Shown here one piece after another: positions 16,688 to 26,129 of a stretch of 41,098 nucleotides of DNA. This DNA is from Bacilli bacterium PM5-9 (lineage in GTDB: Bacteria > Bacillota_I > Bacilli_A > JAJDGJ01). The notes beneath the pieces are model-generated. The model was not told the DNA's origin. It saw only the letters and a list, made by a program, of their open reading frames with translations, and ran no database searches. The position numbers were made by a program, and so were the translations under genes. Each line of letters starts with the position of its first letter. The stretch's first letter is position 1. Where the stretch lies: NCBI GenBank assembly GCA_029893765.1, contig JARXZD010000012.1, positions 1 through 41,098 of the forward strand. The letters run 5' to 3'.

Positions 16688-17926
16688 ATGAAGTTAAATA
16701 AATTAGAAAAAAATTGGGTTTTATATGATGTAGGTAATTCAGCATTTATCATGTTGTTGTCAACAATCATTCCCATATATTTTAAAAATATAGCATTAGA
16801 AAGTGGAATTGATAATGCAACCTCAACAGCATATTGGGGTTATGCTTTAGCGATTTCCACTTTAATTATTGCATTGTTAGGACCTATATTAGGAAGCCTT
16901 GCTGATAATAAAGGATATAAAAAGACTTTATTTGCGATTTTTATGTTACTAGGAACTATAAGTTGCTTTTGTTTGGGATTTTTTAGTAATTGGGTTATTT
17001 TTTTAATCGTGATAATGATTATAAGAATAGGATTTAATGGAAGTTTAATTTTTTATGATTCAATGCTAACTGATGTTAGTACAGATGAAAGAATGGATTT
17101 TGTAAGCAGTAATGGATATGCATGGGGTTATATTGGTTCATGTATTCCATTTATAGGATGTTTAGTTTTAATTTTACAAGCAGATACAATTGGACTTTCA
17201 ACGCAATTAGCAACCGCAATTGCCTTTATTATTACATCATTGTGGTGGTTCTTTTTTAGTGTTCCACTATTAAAATCATATAAACAAAAATATTATGTAG
17301 AACATCAAGAAAATATTGCAAAAGAAAGTTTTACAAGACTATGGAAAAACTTGAAAAAAATTAAAAATGATAAAGTAATTTTAACTTTTTTAATAGCATT
17401 CTTCATTTATATTGATGGCGTATATACAATTATTGAAATGGCAACATCATATGGAAAAGATGTTGGAATTACAGATAATAACCTTTTACTAGCCTTATTA
17501 TTAACTCAAATAATTGCTTTTCCAGCAGCTCTAATCGTTGGTAAACTAACAAGCAAGTATTCAAGTACACAAATAATTTCAGTATCAATTCTTGGTTATT
17601 TAGGAATTGCTTTATTTGCAATACAATTAGATAAAGCATGGGAGTTTTGGTTACTTGCAGTGTGTGTAGCAATTTTCCAAGGTGGAATTCAAGCCTTATC
17701 AAGATCATACTTTGCTCAATTAATACCTAAAAATAATTCAAATGAGTACTTTGGTATCTTTGATATTTTTGGTAAAGGAGCAACTTTTACTGGAACATTA
17801 ATGATGGGAGTAATCACACAAGTAACAAATAGTTCAACAAATGGAGTAATTGGAATTGCTTGTTTATTTGTTTTAGGTTTTATTTTATTTAGATATCATT
17901 TGAAAGTAAAGAAAGCAGCTGTTTAA
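16688..17926 (+). CDS. MFS transporter, UMF1 (Atg22-like) family
   Basis: A 412-residue integral membrane protein with about 12 hydrophobic segments. The opening KNWVLYDVGNSAFIMLLSTIIP is the signature of the UMF1/Atg22-like branch of the major facilitator superfamily, and a basic loop (residues ~65-80, DNKGYKKTLF) follows the third segment as usual. The substrate of bacterial members is not established. It has a good ribosome site (AAAGGAGAAAAAG) and lies 15 bases after the phospholipase-like gene. The radical SAM gene begins one base after its stop, so the three genes form a probable operon. Confidence 0.85.
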   Translation: MKLNKLEKNWVLYDVGNSAFIMLLSTIIPIYFKNIALESGIDNATSTAYWGYALAISTLIIALLGPILGSLADNKGYKKTLFAIFMLLGTISCFCLGFFSNWVIFLIVIMIIRIGFNGSLIFYDSMLTDVSTDERMDFVSSNGYAWGYIGSCIPFIGCLVLILQADTIGLSTQLATAIAFIITSLWWFFFSVPLLKSYKQKYYVEHQENIAKESFTRLWKNLKKIKNDKVILTFLIAFFIYIDGVYTIIEMATSYGKDVGITDNNLLLALLLTQIIAFPAALIVGKLTSKYSSTQIISVSILGYLGIALFAIQLDKAWEFWLLAVCVAIFQGGIQALSRSYFAQLIPKNNSNEYFGIFDIFGKGATFTGTLMMGVITQVTNSSTNGVIGIACLFVLGFILFRYHLKVKKAAV

Positions 17927-17927
17927 A

Positions 17928-18812
17928 TTGATAGAATATGTTGATGCAAAAACAATCATAACTAAAGTAAATCATACAGGTTGGTTTGATTACGATTATA
18001 ATATGAACATTTATCGTGGTTGCCATCATGGTTGTATTTATTGTGATAGTCGATCAGATGTTTATCAAGTAGCTGATTTTGATAAAGTAAAACCTAAAAA
18101 AGATGCAATAAAAATAATAGAAAAAGAGTTAAAAAATAAAAGAAATAAAGGTGTTATTGGAACAGGAGCAATGAGCGATCCATATAATAAACTTGAAGAA
18201 GAACTTCAATTAACAAGACAAGCTTTAGAGATAATTGACAAGCATGGATTTGGTGTGGGGATTACAACCAAGAGTACTCTAATTTTAAGAGATATTGATA
18301 TTTTAAAAAGAATTGCTTTACATTCACCAGTTATCATTAAAATAACAATTACTTGTGCAAATGATGAATTAACAAAGTTAATTGAGCCAAATGTAGCAAG
18401 TAGTAAAGAACGTTTTTTAGCAATTAAAAAATTAAGAGAAGCAGGCATATATGCAGGTGTTATATTGATGCCAGTATTACCATATCTTACTGATTCATGG
18501 AATAATATTAATAGTTTATTAATGTTATCAAAAGCAGTAGATGCTAGTTTTATTTATGCAGCTTTTGGCGTTAGTCAAAGAACAGGACAAAGAGCGTATT
18601 ATCTAAATAAATTAAAAGATATTAGTCAATATGCATACGAAAATCATTTAAAGTCGTTTGGTAATAATTATAGTTGTCCAGCTCATAATGCAAAAGAACT
18701 ATATAGAAAATATGAATTATTTTGTAAAGAAAATAAACTAACTTATAAAATGAAAGATATTATAAATGGTTATCAAAAGGGGTATCGATGTGAACAAATA
18801 TCATTATTCTAG
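17928..18812 (+). CDS. SPL family radical SAM protein
   Basis: A 294-residue radical S-adenosylmethionine enzyme related to spore photoproduct lyase-like proteins. The iron-sulfur cluster motif is CHHGCIYC (CX3CX2C) near residues 32-39, preceded by NIYRGC. The GTGAMSDPYN motif near residue 78 is typical of this branch. The C-terminal region has further cysteines (NYSCPAH and YELFCKE). The start codon is TTG, one base after the MFS stop, with only a weak ribosome site, suggesting coupled translation. True spore photoproduct lyase is a DNA repair enzyme; the activity of this shorter relative cannot be inferred. Confidence 0.82.
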   Translation: MIEYVDAKTIITKVNHTGWFDYDYNMNIYRGCHHGCIYCDSRSDVYQVADFDKVKPKKDAIKIIEKELKNKRNKGVIGTGAMSDPYNKLEEELQLTRQALEIIDKHGFGVGITTKSTLILRDIDILKRIALHSPVIIKITITCANDELTKLIEPNVASSKERFLAIKKLREAGIYAGVILMPVLPYLTDSWNNINSLLMLSKAVDASFIYAAFGVSQRTGQRAYYLNKLKDISQYAYENHLKSFGNNYSCPAHNAKELYRKYELFCKENKLTYKMKDIINGYQKGYRCEQISLF

Positions 18813-18822
18813 TAATATATGA

Positions 18823-18828
18823 TATAAT
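18823..18828 (+). promoter_or_regulatory. -10 box of the cdaA-cdaR-glmM operon
   Basis: TATAAT lies 20 bases before the cdaA start, just after the radical SAM stop. A matching -35 is not obvious, so this is a tentative call. Confidence 0.4.
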
Positions 18829-18847
18829 AATTAAGGGAAGTGATGTT

Positions 18848-19675
18848 ATGTCAGAAATAACAAGCAAATTTCAAAATTTAGAAGGATTTTTTCAATTAAC
18901 AATATCAATTGTTGATATTTTAATTGTAACTCTTTTAATATATGCAGTTTTAATAATTGTTCAAAATAATACAAAAACAATGAGAATATTTAAAGGAACA
19001 ATAATTGTAATTGTCATAGATATGCTTGCAAAGTTTTTACATTTGACAACATTACAAACGATAACTCAAAATTTAATTAATTGGGGATTTTTAGTGTTTA
19101 TTATTATTTTCCAACCAGAAATAAGAAACTTTTTAGAAAAAATAGGAAAAACTTCATTTAACAATCATTCATTAATTGCCTTGGATCTTGGTGATAAAGT
19201 AATTGATGAAATTGTTAGTGCAGTAATAGATTTAGCACAAAATAAAACAGGAGCACTTATTACAATAGAAAGAGATATTTCATTAAAGGATTTTATCTCT
19301 TCAGGAGTTGCTCTTGATTCAGATATTACTAAAGAGTTAATAAAATCAATTTTCAAAACAACAACTCCACTTCACGATGGTGCAATTATTATTCAGGGAA
19401 GTAGAATAGCATGTGCATCAACATTTTTCCCACCACCAACAATAGATGTTATCCAAAGTTTTGGTTCAAGACATCGAGCAGCAATTGGAATTAGTGAAAT
19501 AACTGACTCACTAACAATTGTGGTAAGTGAGGAAAGTGGAGCAATTAGACTAGTTGAATATGGTGAGGTTACCTTAGTTAGTCCAAGTGATTTTAAACAA
19601 GTATTTATTACTAAACTAACATCATCTTCAAATGATGAAGATAATGCAGAAAGTGAGGTAAGAAATAATGGCTAA
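18848..19675 (+). CDS. cdaA: diadenylate cyclase CdaA
   Basis: CdaA makes cyclic di-AMP from two ATP and is membrane bound. Three hydrophobic segments fill residues ~15-100, followed by the DAC (DisA_N) domain with HDGAIII (D177-G178-A179) and SRHRAAIG (R208-H209-R210), the two hallmark motifs. The length (275) is normal. AAGGGAAGTGAT precedes the ATG. The gene overlaps cdaR by 8 bases, and cdaR overlaps glmM, giving the conserved cdaA-cdaR-glmM operon in which CdaR and GlmM modulate the cyclase. Confidence 0.96.
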   Translation: MSEITSKFQNLEGFFQLTISIVDILIVTLLIYAVLIIVQNNTKTMRIFKGTIIVIVIDMLAKFLHLTTLQTITQNLINWGFLVFIIIFQPEIRNFLEKIGKTSFNNHSLIALDLGDKVIDEIVSAVIDLAQNKTGALITIERDISLKDFISSGVALDSDITKELIKSIFKTTTPLHDGAIIIQGSRIACASTFFPPPTIDVIQSFGSRHRAAIGISEITDSLTIVVSEESGAIRLVEYGEVTLVSPSDFKQVFITKLTSSSNDEDNAESEVRNNG

Positions 19676-20546
19676 AAATAGCAATGAATTAAATGAAGAA
19701 CGTAAACAACAAGAAGAAGCAAATAAAAGAAAAAGAATAGAAGAAGCTAAAAGAATTGCAGTGAAATCACAAGAAATAATTGATTACAATTATAATGCAA
19801 TAGCTCATCATATTGTTAAGTTTTTTAGATATATTAATGCAAAAATGGATTTTATTTTAACAAATTCAACAACTTCAAAGTTAGTATCACTTTTATTAGC
19901 AGTGCTATTATATATTAGTATTAACTATTCTGGAGATGTAAATGTCTTTGGTCAAAGCAATGTTGGAAAAGATATGTATGGTGTTAGTGTTAAGGCAATT
20001 TACGATGATGAAAAATTTCAAATAGAAAACTTACCAGAAACAGTTGATTTATCCCTAGTTGGTAGTGTTGAAGCAATTAGAAAAACTGAAGTGTTAAATA
20101 AAGAAGAAGTAATTGCTGATTTAACAAACTATAAAGCAGGAATAAATCAAAAAATACATTTATTATATTCTGGGGTTGCTGATGGTGTTAGTGTAAAATT
20201 TTCACAACCTTCATATGAAGTTAATATTTATGATAAAAAACGTGAAGTGTTTGCAATTACACCAGAATTAATTAAAGTACCAACCGATAATAAATATAAC
20301 TATGATGTTAAACTAAGTGTTAATTCAATTGAAATTAAAGCAGCTCAACATACACTTGATAAGATTGCTAGTGTTAAAGCAATGGTGGATGTTAGTTCTC
20401 AAAAAAAGAATTTTAAACAAGAAGCAACCTTGGTAGTTATTGATCAAGAAGGAAATAAAATTGAAGGTATTACATTATCGTTTGATAAAGTTAATGTAAG
20501 TGTCAAAGTTACAAAAAAAATAAAAAAGGATGGTTTTAATGGGTAA
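19668..20546 (+). CDS. cdaR: CdaA regulatory protein CdaR (YbbR domains)
   Basis: A 292-residue membrane-anchored protein. It has a long charged, coiled N-terminal cytoplasmic part (residues 1-~60), one transmembrane helix at about 65-85 (LVSLLLAVLLYISIN), and extracellular YbbR-type repeats after it (the segments around VSVKAIYDDEKFQIENLPETV and the later FAITPELIKVP). CdaR binds and regulates CdaA in related Firmicutes. The N-terminal cytoplasmic tail is longer than in Bacillus CdaR. The gene overlaps both neighbours by 8 bases. Confidence 0.9.
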   Translation: MAKNSNELNEERKQQEEANKRKRIEEAKRIAVKSQEIIDYNYNAIAHHIVKFFRYINAKMDFILTNSTTSKLVSLLLAVLLYISINYSGDVNVFGQSNVGKDMYGVSVKAIYDDEKFQIENLPETVDLSLVGSVEAIRKTEVLNKEEVIADLTNYKAGINQKIHLLYSGVADGVSVKFSQPSYEVNIYDKKREVFAITPELIKVPTDNKYNYDVKLSVNSIEIKAAQHTLDKIASVKAMVDVSSQKKNFKQEATLVVIDQEGNKIEGITLSFDKVNVSVKVTKKIKKDGFNG

Positions 20547-21861
20547 ATATTTTGGAACAGATGGAATAAGAGGAGTTGCAAACGAAGAACTTAGTGCAAC
20601 AATTGCTTTTAAAGTAGGACAATATTTAGGATATACATTTAAAGGTGAAAATATTTTAATTGGAATGGATACTAGAATGTCTAAAGATATGTTAGAAGCT
20701 GCTTTATGTGCTGGAATAACAAGCGCAGGTGCTAATGTTTATACTTCAAAAGTTATTTCAACTCCAGGAGTTAGTTATTTAGTTAGAGAAAATAATTTTA
20801 GTGCAGGTATAATGATTAGTGCAAGCCACAATCCTTATTATGATAATGGAATTAAAGTATTTAATAATAGTGGTGAAAAAATTGCTGAAGAATTAGAGAA
20901 TAATATTGAAAAATATATTGATGATGAAATTTCAATTGAATTAGCAAATAAAGATGAAATTGGTGTGATTATTAATTATGAACATCAAACTCAAAAATAT
21001 TTAGATTTTTTAGCAAGTACTGTTGATTTAGATTTATCTAAATTTAAAGTAATTATTGATTGTGCTAATGGGTCAGCTAGTGCTTTAGCAAGCAAATTAT
21101 TTTCAAAACTAAATATTCAACATGAAATTATTTTTAATAAACCAAATGGAATTAATATTAATGTTGATTGTGGTTCTACTCATTTAAATAACTTAATTAA
21201 TAAAGTTAAAGAAAGCGATGTTGATTTAGGAATTGCTTTTGATGGCGATGCAGATAGAATGTTAGCTGTAGATCAAAATGGTAATATTATTGATGGTGAT
21301 TTAATTTTATATATTTGTTCTAAATATTTAAAAGCACAAAATAAATTGAATAATGATACTTTAGTTACAACTGTTATGTCAAATATTGGATTGTATAAAG
21401 CATTAGACAAAGAAGGTATTAAATATGAAAAAACAGCAGTTGGAGATAAATATGTTTATGAAAATATGGTAACTTACAATAATAGCCTTGGAGGAGAACA
21501 ATCAGGACATATTATCTTTAAAGAATATGCAACAACAGGTGATGGAATGTTAAGTGCAATTCAATTATTAGAAGCAATTGCCTATAGTAATAAAAGTTTA
21601 CTAGAACTTGCAAGTGAAGTTACAATCTATCCGCAATTATTAGTAAATGTTAAAGTAAATGATAAAAAGAAAGTATTAGAATCAGATTTATTAAAAGAAG
21701 AAGTTGAAAATGTAGAAAAAGAATTACATGGCGATGGACGTGTTCTTTTAAGAGCAAGTGGTACTGAACCATTAATTAGAGTAATGGTTGAAGCAAGTAC
21801 TGAAGAATTATGTAAAAAACATGTTGATTATCTTGTGAAAATCGTAGAATCAATTTCGTAG
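20539..21861 (+). CDS. glmM: phosphoglucosamine mutase GlmM
   Basis: GlmM converts glucosamine-6-phosphate to glucosamine-1-phosphate for peptidoglycan synthesis. The protein starts MGKYFGTDGIRG. It has the phosphoserine loop ISASHNPYYDNG with catalytic Ser96, the metal-binding DGDADR at 235-240, and the C-terminal phosphate-binding RASGTEPLIRV. The ATG at 20539 is preferred over 20530 because AAGGATGG lies just before it and the family begins MGKYFGTDG. It overlaps cdaR by 8 bases. The length is about 440 residues, as expected. Confidence 0.97.
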   Translation: MGKYFGTDGIRGVANEELSATIAFKVGQYLGYTFKGENILIGMDTRMSKDMLEAALCAGITSAGANVYTSKVISTPGVSYLVRENNFSAGIMISASHNPYYDNGIKVFNNSGEKIAEELENNIEKYIDDEISIELANKDEIGVIINYEHQTQKYLDFLASTVDLDLSKFKVIIDCANGSASALASKLFSKLNIQHEIIFNKPNGININVDCGSTHLNNLINKVKESDVDLGIAFDGDADRMLAVDQNGNIIDGDLILYICSKYLKAQNKLNNDTLVTTVMSNIGLYKALDKEGIKYEKTAVGDKYVYENMVTYNNSLGGEQSGHIIFKEYATTGDGMLSAIQLLEAIAYSNKSLLELASEVTIYPQLLVNVKVNDKKKVLESDLLKEEVENVEKELHGDGRVLLRASGTEPLIRVMVEASTEELCKKHVDYLVKIVESIS

Positions 21862-21874
21862 GGGAGGTTAAAAT

Positions 21875-22339
21875 ATGGATACAATGCTTATTATTTGGTT
21901 AATAGTTATTATTGGATTTTTAGTTATTGAAATAATGACACCTAGTTTTTTTTCAATCAGCTTTTCAATTGCTGGAGTCGTTGCATTAATTGTTTATTTC
22001 TTAGGATTTGGAATAATGGCACAATTAGTTGCTTATACAATTACAGTAGCAATTACTTTATATTTCTTAATACCAATTTTAAGGAAAATATCAAATGTTA
22101 AATCTAACCAAAATGGTCCAGTTGTTAGAACTAATTTAGATTTGATTATTGGAGAAGTAGGGATATGTTTAGAAAAAATATCTTTACTTCAAGACGGATT
22201 AGTTAAAATTGAGGGAAAAGAATGGACTGCTAAGGTAACTGAGGATATTGAAATAGAAGCACAAACGCCAGTAATTATTAAAGAAATACAAGGTTCAAAA
22301 GTAATTGTAGAACCTGCAAAAAAAGAAAGAGAGGAATAA
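21875..22339 (+). CDS. NfeD family membrane protein
   Basis: A 154-residue short NfeD. Two or three hydrophobic segments span residues ~4-70 (LIIWLIVIIGFLVIEIMTPSFF is typical, with the conserved E and the small-residue bend), followed by an OB-fold C-terminal domain from about 85 that includes a GEVGICLE segment and the WTAKV stretch. NfeD proteins pair with stomatin/SPFH proteins and affect membrane microdomains. The next gene, 3 bases downstream, is such an SPFH protein. GGGGAGGTT precedes the ATG. Confidence 0.88.
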   Translation: MDTMLIIWLIVIIGFLVIEIMTPSFFSISFSIAGVVALIVYFLGFGIMAQLVAYTITVAITLYFLIPILRKISNVKSNQNGPVVRTNLDLIIGEVGICLEKISLLQDGLVKIEGKEWTAKVTEDIEIEAQTPVIIKEIQGSKVIVEPAKKEREE

Positions 22340-22342
22340 ATT

Positions 22343-23263
22343 ATGGGAATTTTTGAAAACATTGGAGGGTTAGTTGCGATTGTAATAGTATTAATTATTT
22401 TAGCTTACTTAGCAACTAGAATTAGAATCGTCCAACAAGCAACATGTATTATTATTGAAAGATTGGGTAACTTTAATCGAGTGTGTAATAGTGGGATCCA
22501 CTTTTTTATACCGTTTATTGAAAGACCAGTTAGAAAGTTATCACTTAAAGAACAAGTTATTGACTTTCCACCACAACCAGTTATCACAAAAGATAATGTT
22601 ACAATTCAAATTGATACAGTAATCTTTTTCCAAGTAACTGATCCAGAGCGTTATACTTATGGAGTTAGTAATCCATTAAACGCATTAGAAAACTTAACAG
22701 CAACTACTTTACGTAATATTATTGGGGATTTAGAATTAGATGAATCATTAACATCACGTGATACGATTAACTCAAGAATGCGTTCAATCTTAGATGAAGC
22801 TAGTGATCCATGGGGAGTTAAAGTAAATAGAGTTGAGTTAAAAAATATCTTACCACCATTAGATATCCAACAAGCTATGGAAAAACAAATGCGTGCAGAA
22901 CGTGAAAAACGTGAGTCAATCTTAATTGCTGAAGGTGAAAAAATATCAGCAATCACTAAGGCTACTGGTGAAAAAGAAAGTATTATCTTAAGAGCAGAAG
23001 CTCGTAAAGAAGAACAAATTCGCCATGCTGAAGGGGAAGCAGAAGCAATTAGATTAGTAAATGAAGCAACTGCTCAAGGTCTTGAATACATTAAAGATAT
23101 TAATGTTGATCAAGGCGTAATTAATATTAAATCATTAGAAACATTTGCTAAAGTTGCTGATGGTCAAGCTACTAAGATTGTTATTCCAAGTGATATTCAA
23201 AATATGGCTGGTTTAGCTACTTCACTAACTGAAATTATTAAAACTGGTGATGTTGAAAAATAA
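22343..23263 (+). CDS. SPFH/Band 7 (stomatin-like, QmcA type) membrane protein
   Basis: A 306-residue protein with one N-terminal transmembrane segment (about 9-26), an SPFH/Band 7 domain (about 27-200) containing ERLGNFNRVCNSGIHFFIPF and DNVTIQIDTVIFFQVTDPERYTYG, and a coiled C-terminal part rich in Glu/Ala/Arg (ILPPLDIQQAMEKQMRAERE, then EGEAEAIRL). These proteins form membrane-associated oligomeric cages. The NfeD gene directly upstream is the usual partner. The end overlaps the start of the lipoprotein gene. Confidence 0.93.
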   Translation: MGIFENIGGLVAIVIVLIILAYLATRIRIVQQATCIIIERLGNFNRVCNSGIHFFIPFIERPVRKLSLKEQVIDFPPQPVITKDNVTIQIDTVIFFQVTDPERYTYGVSNPLNALENLTATTLRNIIGDLELDESLTSRDTINSRMRSILDEASDPWGVKVNRVELKNILPPLDIQQAMEKQMRAEREKRESILIAEGEKISAITKATGEKESIILRAEARKEEQIRHAEGEAEAIRLVNEATAQGLEYIKDINVDQGVINIKSLETFAKVADGQATKIVIPSDIQNMAGLATSLTEIIKTGDVEK

Positions 23264-23636
23264 GGATTTTATCACAAAAATTACAGCGATTATCTTAATC
23301 ATATTTAGTGTTTATGGTTGTTCAAAAAATGATACTATTGATAAATATGATTCTTTAGATAAATTAAATATAAATTTCTTAAAAGAAAATACTGATTTTA
23401 TATATTTAAAATCATTTGAAAAAGATAGTAAATATTATAATGTTTATTATGCTAATTCAAAGAAAAATAAAGTTAAAATCATTAGCATAAAAAAAGATAA
23501 ACAACAATTTGAAATTTCAAAAATATCCAATGATTTTATTGTAAATGAAGAAGTTACATATTGGGTTGAAAAAGATAAATATGGTATAAAGTGTTCTTTT
23601 AAAAATAAAATTGATTGTGTTGAAGAATTTAAATAA
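23250..23636 (+). CDS. small putative lipoprotein of unknown function
   Basis: About 128 residues. A Lys-rich start is followed by a hydrophobic stretch (IITAIILIIFSVYGC by position, about residues 9-24) ending at a Cys that fits an imperfect lipobox (VYGC), then a charged hydrophilic domain with two further Cys near the C-terminus. It is probably a membrane-anchored lipoprotein. Start candidates are GTG 23247, ATG 23250 and TTG 23253, all inside the SPFH gene, so translation is probably coupled to it. I do not recognise the family. Confidence 0.6.
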   Translation: MLKNKDFITKITAIILIIFSVYGCSKNDTIDKYDSLDKLNINFLKENTDFIYLKSFEKDSKYYNVYYANSKKNKVKIISIKKDKQQFEISKISNDFIVNEEVTYWVEKDKYGIKCSFKNKIDCVEEFK

Positions 23637-23639
23637 TTA

Positions 23640-23671
23640 GGTATAACATTAATTAAGTTGTACCTTTTTTT
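23640..23671 (+). terminator. intrinsic terminator after the NfeD-SPFH-lipoprotein genes
   Basis: GGTATAAC (23640-23647) pairs with GTTGTACC (23657-23664) with one wobble and a 9-base loop, followed by seven T residues. Confidence 0.8.
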
Positions 23672-23752
23672 ATTATTGTATGTAATAAATAATTCAACAA
23701 CTTAATATCATATAAAAATTGAAAATTATAAAAAATAAAAAGTGTGTTTTTG

Positions 23753-23761
23753 TGTTATAAT
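23753..23761 (+). promoter_or_regulatory. extended -10 promoter of trmFO
   Basis: TGTTATAAT is an extended -10 element about 25 bases before the trmFO ATG, downstream of a terminator, so trmFO starts a new transcript. Confidence 0.6.
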
Positions 23762-23785
23762 AGTATGGATTAAAGGAGTGATACA

Positions 23786-25093
23786 ATGGAAATTGTTAAT
23801 ATAATTGGTGCAGGACTTGCAGGTTGTGAAGCAACTTATCAGCTTGCCAAAAGAGGAATTAAAGTTAATTTATATGAAATGAGACCAAAAAAATATAGTC
23901 CAGCACATAAAACTGATTATTTTGGTGAGTTAGTCTGTTCTAATTCATTTAGAGGTAATCAATTAATTAATGCAGTTGGTGTTTTAAAAGAGGAACTACT
24001 TAGATTAGATTCAATTGTCATTAAAACTGCACATGAACATAGTGTTCCTGCAGGAGCAGCACTTGCTGTTGATAGAGATGGTTTTGCAAAAAGCTTAACA
24101 AACAAAATTAAAAATTTAGATAATGTTACAATAATTAATGATGAAATAGATGAATTGCTTGAAGGGCATACAATTGTTGCAACTGGTCCTTTAACAAGCG
24201 ATAAATTAAGTGAAGCAATTAAAGAGTTTACTAATGAAGAGAGTATGTATTTCTATGATGCAGCAGCTCCTATTATTGAAAAAGACAGTATTAATATGGA
24301 TGTTGCTTATTATAAATCAAGATACGATAAGGGAGAAGCTTCATATATAAATTGCCCAATGAATCAAGAGCAATTTGAAAAATGGTATGAAGAGTTAATT
24401 AATGCAAAATGTACTGTAATTAAAGAATTCGAAAAAGAAATATTTTTTGAAGGCTGTATGCCAATTGAAGAAATCGCAAGAAGAGGACCACAAACTTTAA
24501 CTTTTGGTCCATTAAAACCAGTTGGTTTAGGAAAAGATGATGAAAGACCATACGCAGTAGTTCAGCTAAGACAAGATGATGCTAAAGCAACCTTATATAA
24601 CATAGTGGGGTTTCAAACTCATTTAACTTGGCCTGAACAAGATCGTATAATAAAAATGATTCCTGGATTAGAACAAGCTAATATTATTAGATATGGGGTA
24701 ATGCATCGTAATACTTTTATTAATGCACCTAAAGTTTTATTGCCAACTTATCAAACGCAAAAAAGAAGTGATTTATTTTTTGCGGGTCAAGTAAGTGGTG
24801 TTGAAGGTTATGTTGAAAGTATTGCTTCTGGATTAAATGTTGGTTTAAATATGGCTCGTTTAATTAAGAATGAAGAGTTACTAGTCTTTCCACAAGAGAC
24901 AATTATTGGTTCATTAGCTTACTATATTACAAATGCTAATGGCGATAATTTTCAACCAATGAATGCTAACTTTGGAATTGTTAAAGATTTAGGATATCGT
25001 GTTAAAAAGAAAGAAAAGAAGGAAGAATATGCTAAAGTAGCCTTGAATAGTTTAGATGATTTTATTAAGGAGCATGATGTTAATGATTGCTAA
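23786..25093 (+). CDS. trmFO: folate-dependent tRNA (uracil-5-)-methyltransferase TrmFO
   Basis: TrmFO methylates U54 of tRNA using methylenetetrahydrofolate and FAD. The 435-residue protein begins with the FAD-binding GAGLAG (8-13) and YEMRP. It has Cys51 in [12 protein letters not shown] and Cys224 in [18 protein letters not shown], the positions of the redox-active cysteines known in the family, and ends with the [16 protein letters not shown] motif near residue 333. AAAGGAGTGAT precedes the ATG. The xerC-like gene begins inside its 3' end, the same trmFO-xerC/codV neighbourhood as in Bacillus. Confidence 0.96.
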   Translation: MEIVNIIGAGLAGCEATYQLAKRGIKVNLYEMRPKKYSPAHKTDYFGELVCSNSFRGNQLINAVGVLKEELLRLDSIVIKTAHEHSVPAGAALAVDRDGFAKSLTNKIKNLDNVTIINDEIDELLEGHTIVATGPLTSDKLSEAIKEFTNEESMYFYDAAAPIIEKDSINMDVAYYKSRYDKGEASYINCPMNQEQFEKWYEELINAKCTVIKEFEKEIFFEGCMPIEEIARRGPQTLTFGPLKPVGLGKDDERPYAVVQLRQDDAKATLYNIVGFQTHLTWPEQDRIIKMIPGLEQANIIRYGVMHRNTFINAPKVLLPTYQTQKRSDLFFAGQVSGVEGYVESIASGLNVGLNMARLIKNEELLVFPQETIIGSLAYYITNANGDNFQPMNANFGIVKDLGYRVKKKEKKEEYAKVALNSLDDFIKEHDVNDC

Positions 25094-25964
25094 ATTTGAA
25101 AGTTATTTAAAATACGAGAAGTTTTTATCTGAAAAAACAATTGTTGCTTATTTGCATGATGTTAAAGAATATCTAGATTTTTTTGATATTGAAATTGCTG
25201 AAATAACATATTATGATGCTTTAGAGTATTTATCTTTTCTTTATGATAAAAATTTAAGCAAGACAACACAAGCTCGCAAAATAAGCTGCTTAAAAACTTT
25301 TTATAAATTTTTATTATTAGAAAAGGTTATTAGTGATAATTTTTTTGATAAAATTTCACTGCCTAAAAAAGAAGAGAAATTAGTAAGTGTTTTAGAGTAT
25401 GAAACTTTATTGAGTTTTTTAAATAGTTTTAGTTCAACTCCACTTGATATTAGAAATAAAGCGATTTTTGAATTGTTATATGCTACTGGATTAAGGGTTA
25501 GTGAGTTGGTAAGTATTAAGGTTAATGATTTTAACTATAGTGATAATAGTTTAAAGGTTTTAGGAAAAGGAGATAAACAACGAATTGTTTATTTTGATGA
25601 TAATACTGTCGATACAATTAAAGAATATTTAAATAAAAGTAGAAAAGAATTGTTAAAAAATAATCAAAGTGAATATTTATTTATTAATAAAAATGGAACT
25701 GAATTAACGCAAAGGGGAGTTCAATTTATTTTAAAAGATAAGTGGAAGAAATTTATGCAGTTTCAAAATATTACTCCTCATCAATTTAGGCATACATTTG
25801 CTACTCATTTATTAGAAAATGGTATGGATTTAAGAGCATTACAAGAATTGTTAGGACATGAAAATTTATCGACTACTCAGGTGTATACGAAAGTTGGAAT
25901 TAAACAATTGAATAATGCAATTAATACATTGAATACTGATGTTTTAAAAAATGAGAAAAAGTGA
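25083..25964 (+). CDS. XerC/CodV-like tyrosine recombinase (chromosome dimer resolution type)
   Basis: About 294 residues. The N-terminal SAM-like domain begins [27 protein letters not shown]. The catalytic domain shows TGLRVSELV (Arg), GKGDKQRIV (Lys), [12 protein letters not shown] (His-x-x-Arg), [13 protein letters not shown] (His, Tyr), the hallmark XerC/D string. It acts at dif sites in dimer resolution in relatives. Its place directly after trmFO supports a housekeeping role, in contrast to the hsdS and element recombinases in this window. Three in-frame ATGs (25074, 25077, 25083) follow AAGGAG at 25067-25072; 25083 is chosen by resemblance to family N-termini and by spacing, but 25077 is possible. 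Confidence 0.88.
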   Translation: MIAKFESYLKYEKFLSEKTIVAYLHDVKEYLDFFDIEIAEITYYDALEYLSFLYDKNLSKTTQARKISCLKTFYKFLLLEKVISDNFFDKISLPKKEEKLVSVLEYETLLSFLNSFSSTPLDIRNKAIFELLYATGLRVSELVSIKVNDFNYSDNSLKVLGKGDKQRIVYFDDNTVDTIKEYLNKSRKELLKNNQSEYLFINKNGTELTQRGVQFILKDKWKKFMQFQNITPHQFRHTFATHLLENGMDLRALQELLGHENLSTTQVYTKVGIKQLNNAINTLNTDVLKNEKK

Positions 25965-25984
25965 TAAAAAATAATTGTTTAAAT

Positions 25985-26013
25985 ATTTACAATTCTATAA
26001 AAAAAGAGTATAA
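25985..26013 (+). promoter_or_regulatory. promoter of guaA
   Basis: TTTACA (25985-25990), a 17-base spacer and TATAAT (26008-26013) form a near-consensus promoter. Transcription would begin near 26020, leaving a leader of about 110 bases before the guaA start. Confidence 0.7.
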
Positions 26014-26031
26014 TATCATTTATAAACAAAT

Positions 26032-26099
26032 TAGTTATCTTTATATCTAAAGATAGTTTATGTAATATAAGGCATATCAATATGATAGTGTCTTTTTTT
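26032..26099 (+). promoter_or_regulatory. guaA leader with two hairpins, the second an attenuator-like terminator
   Basis: The first hairpin pairs about 26034-26041 with 26050-26058 (TATCTTT with AAAGATA). The second pairs GGCATATCA (26071-26079) with TGATAGTGTC (26083-26092) with one bulge, followed by seven T residues (26093-26099). Because it lies between the guaA promoter and start, it could attenuate guaA. It may also simply end xerC transcription. It does not match the purine riboswitch core. Confidence 0.5.
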
Positions 26100-26129
26100 A
26101 AAATTAATAGATGGGAGAATGATATTGTA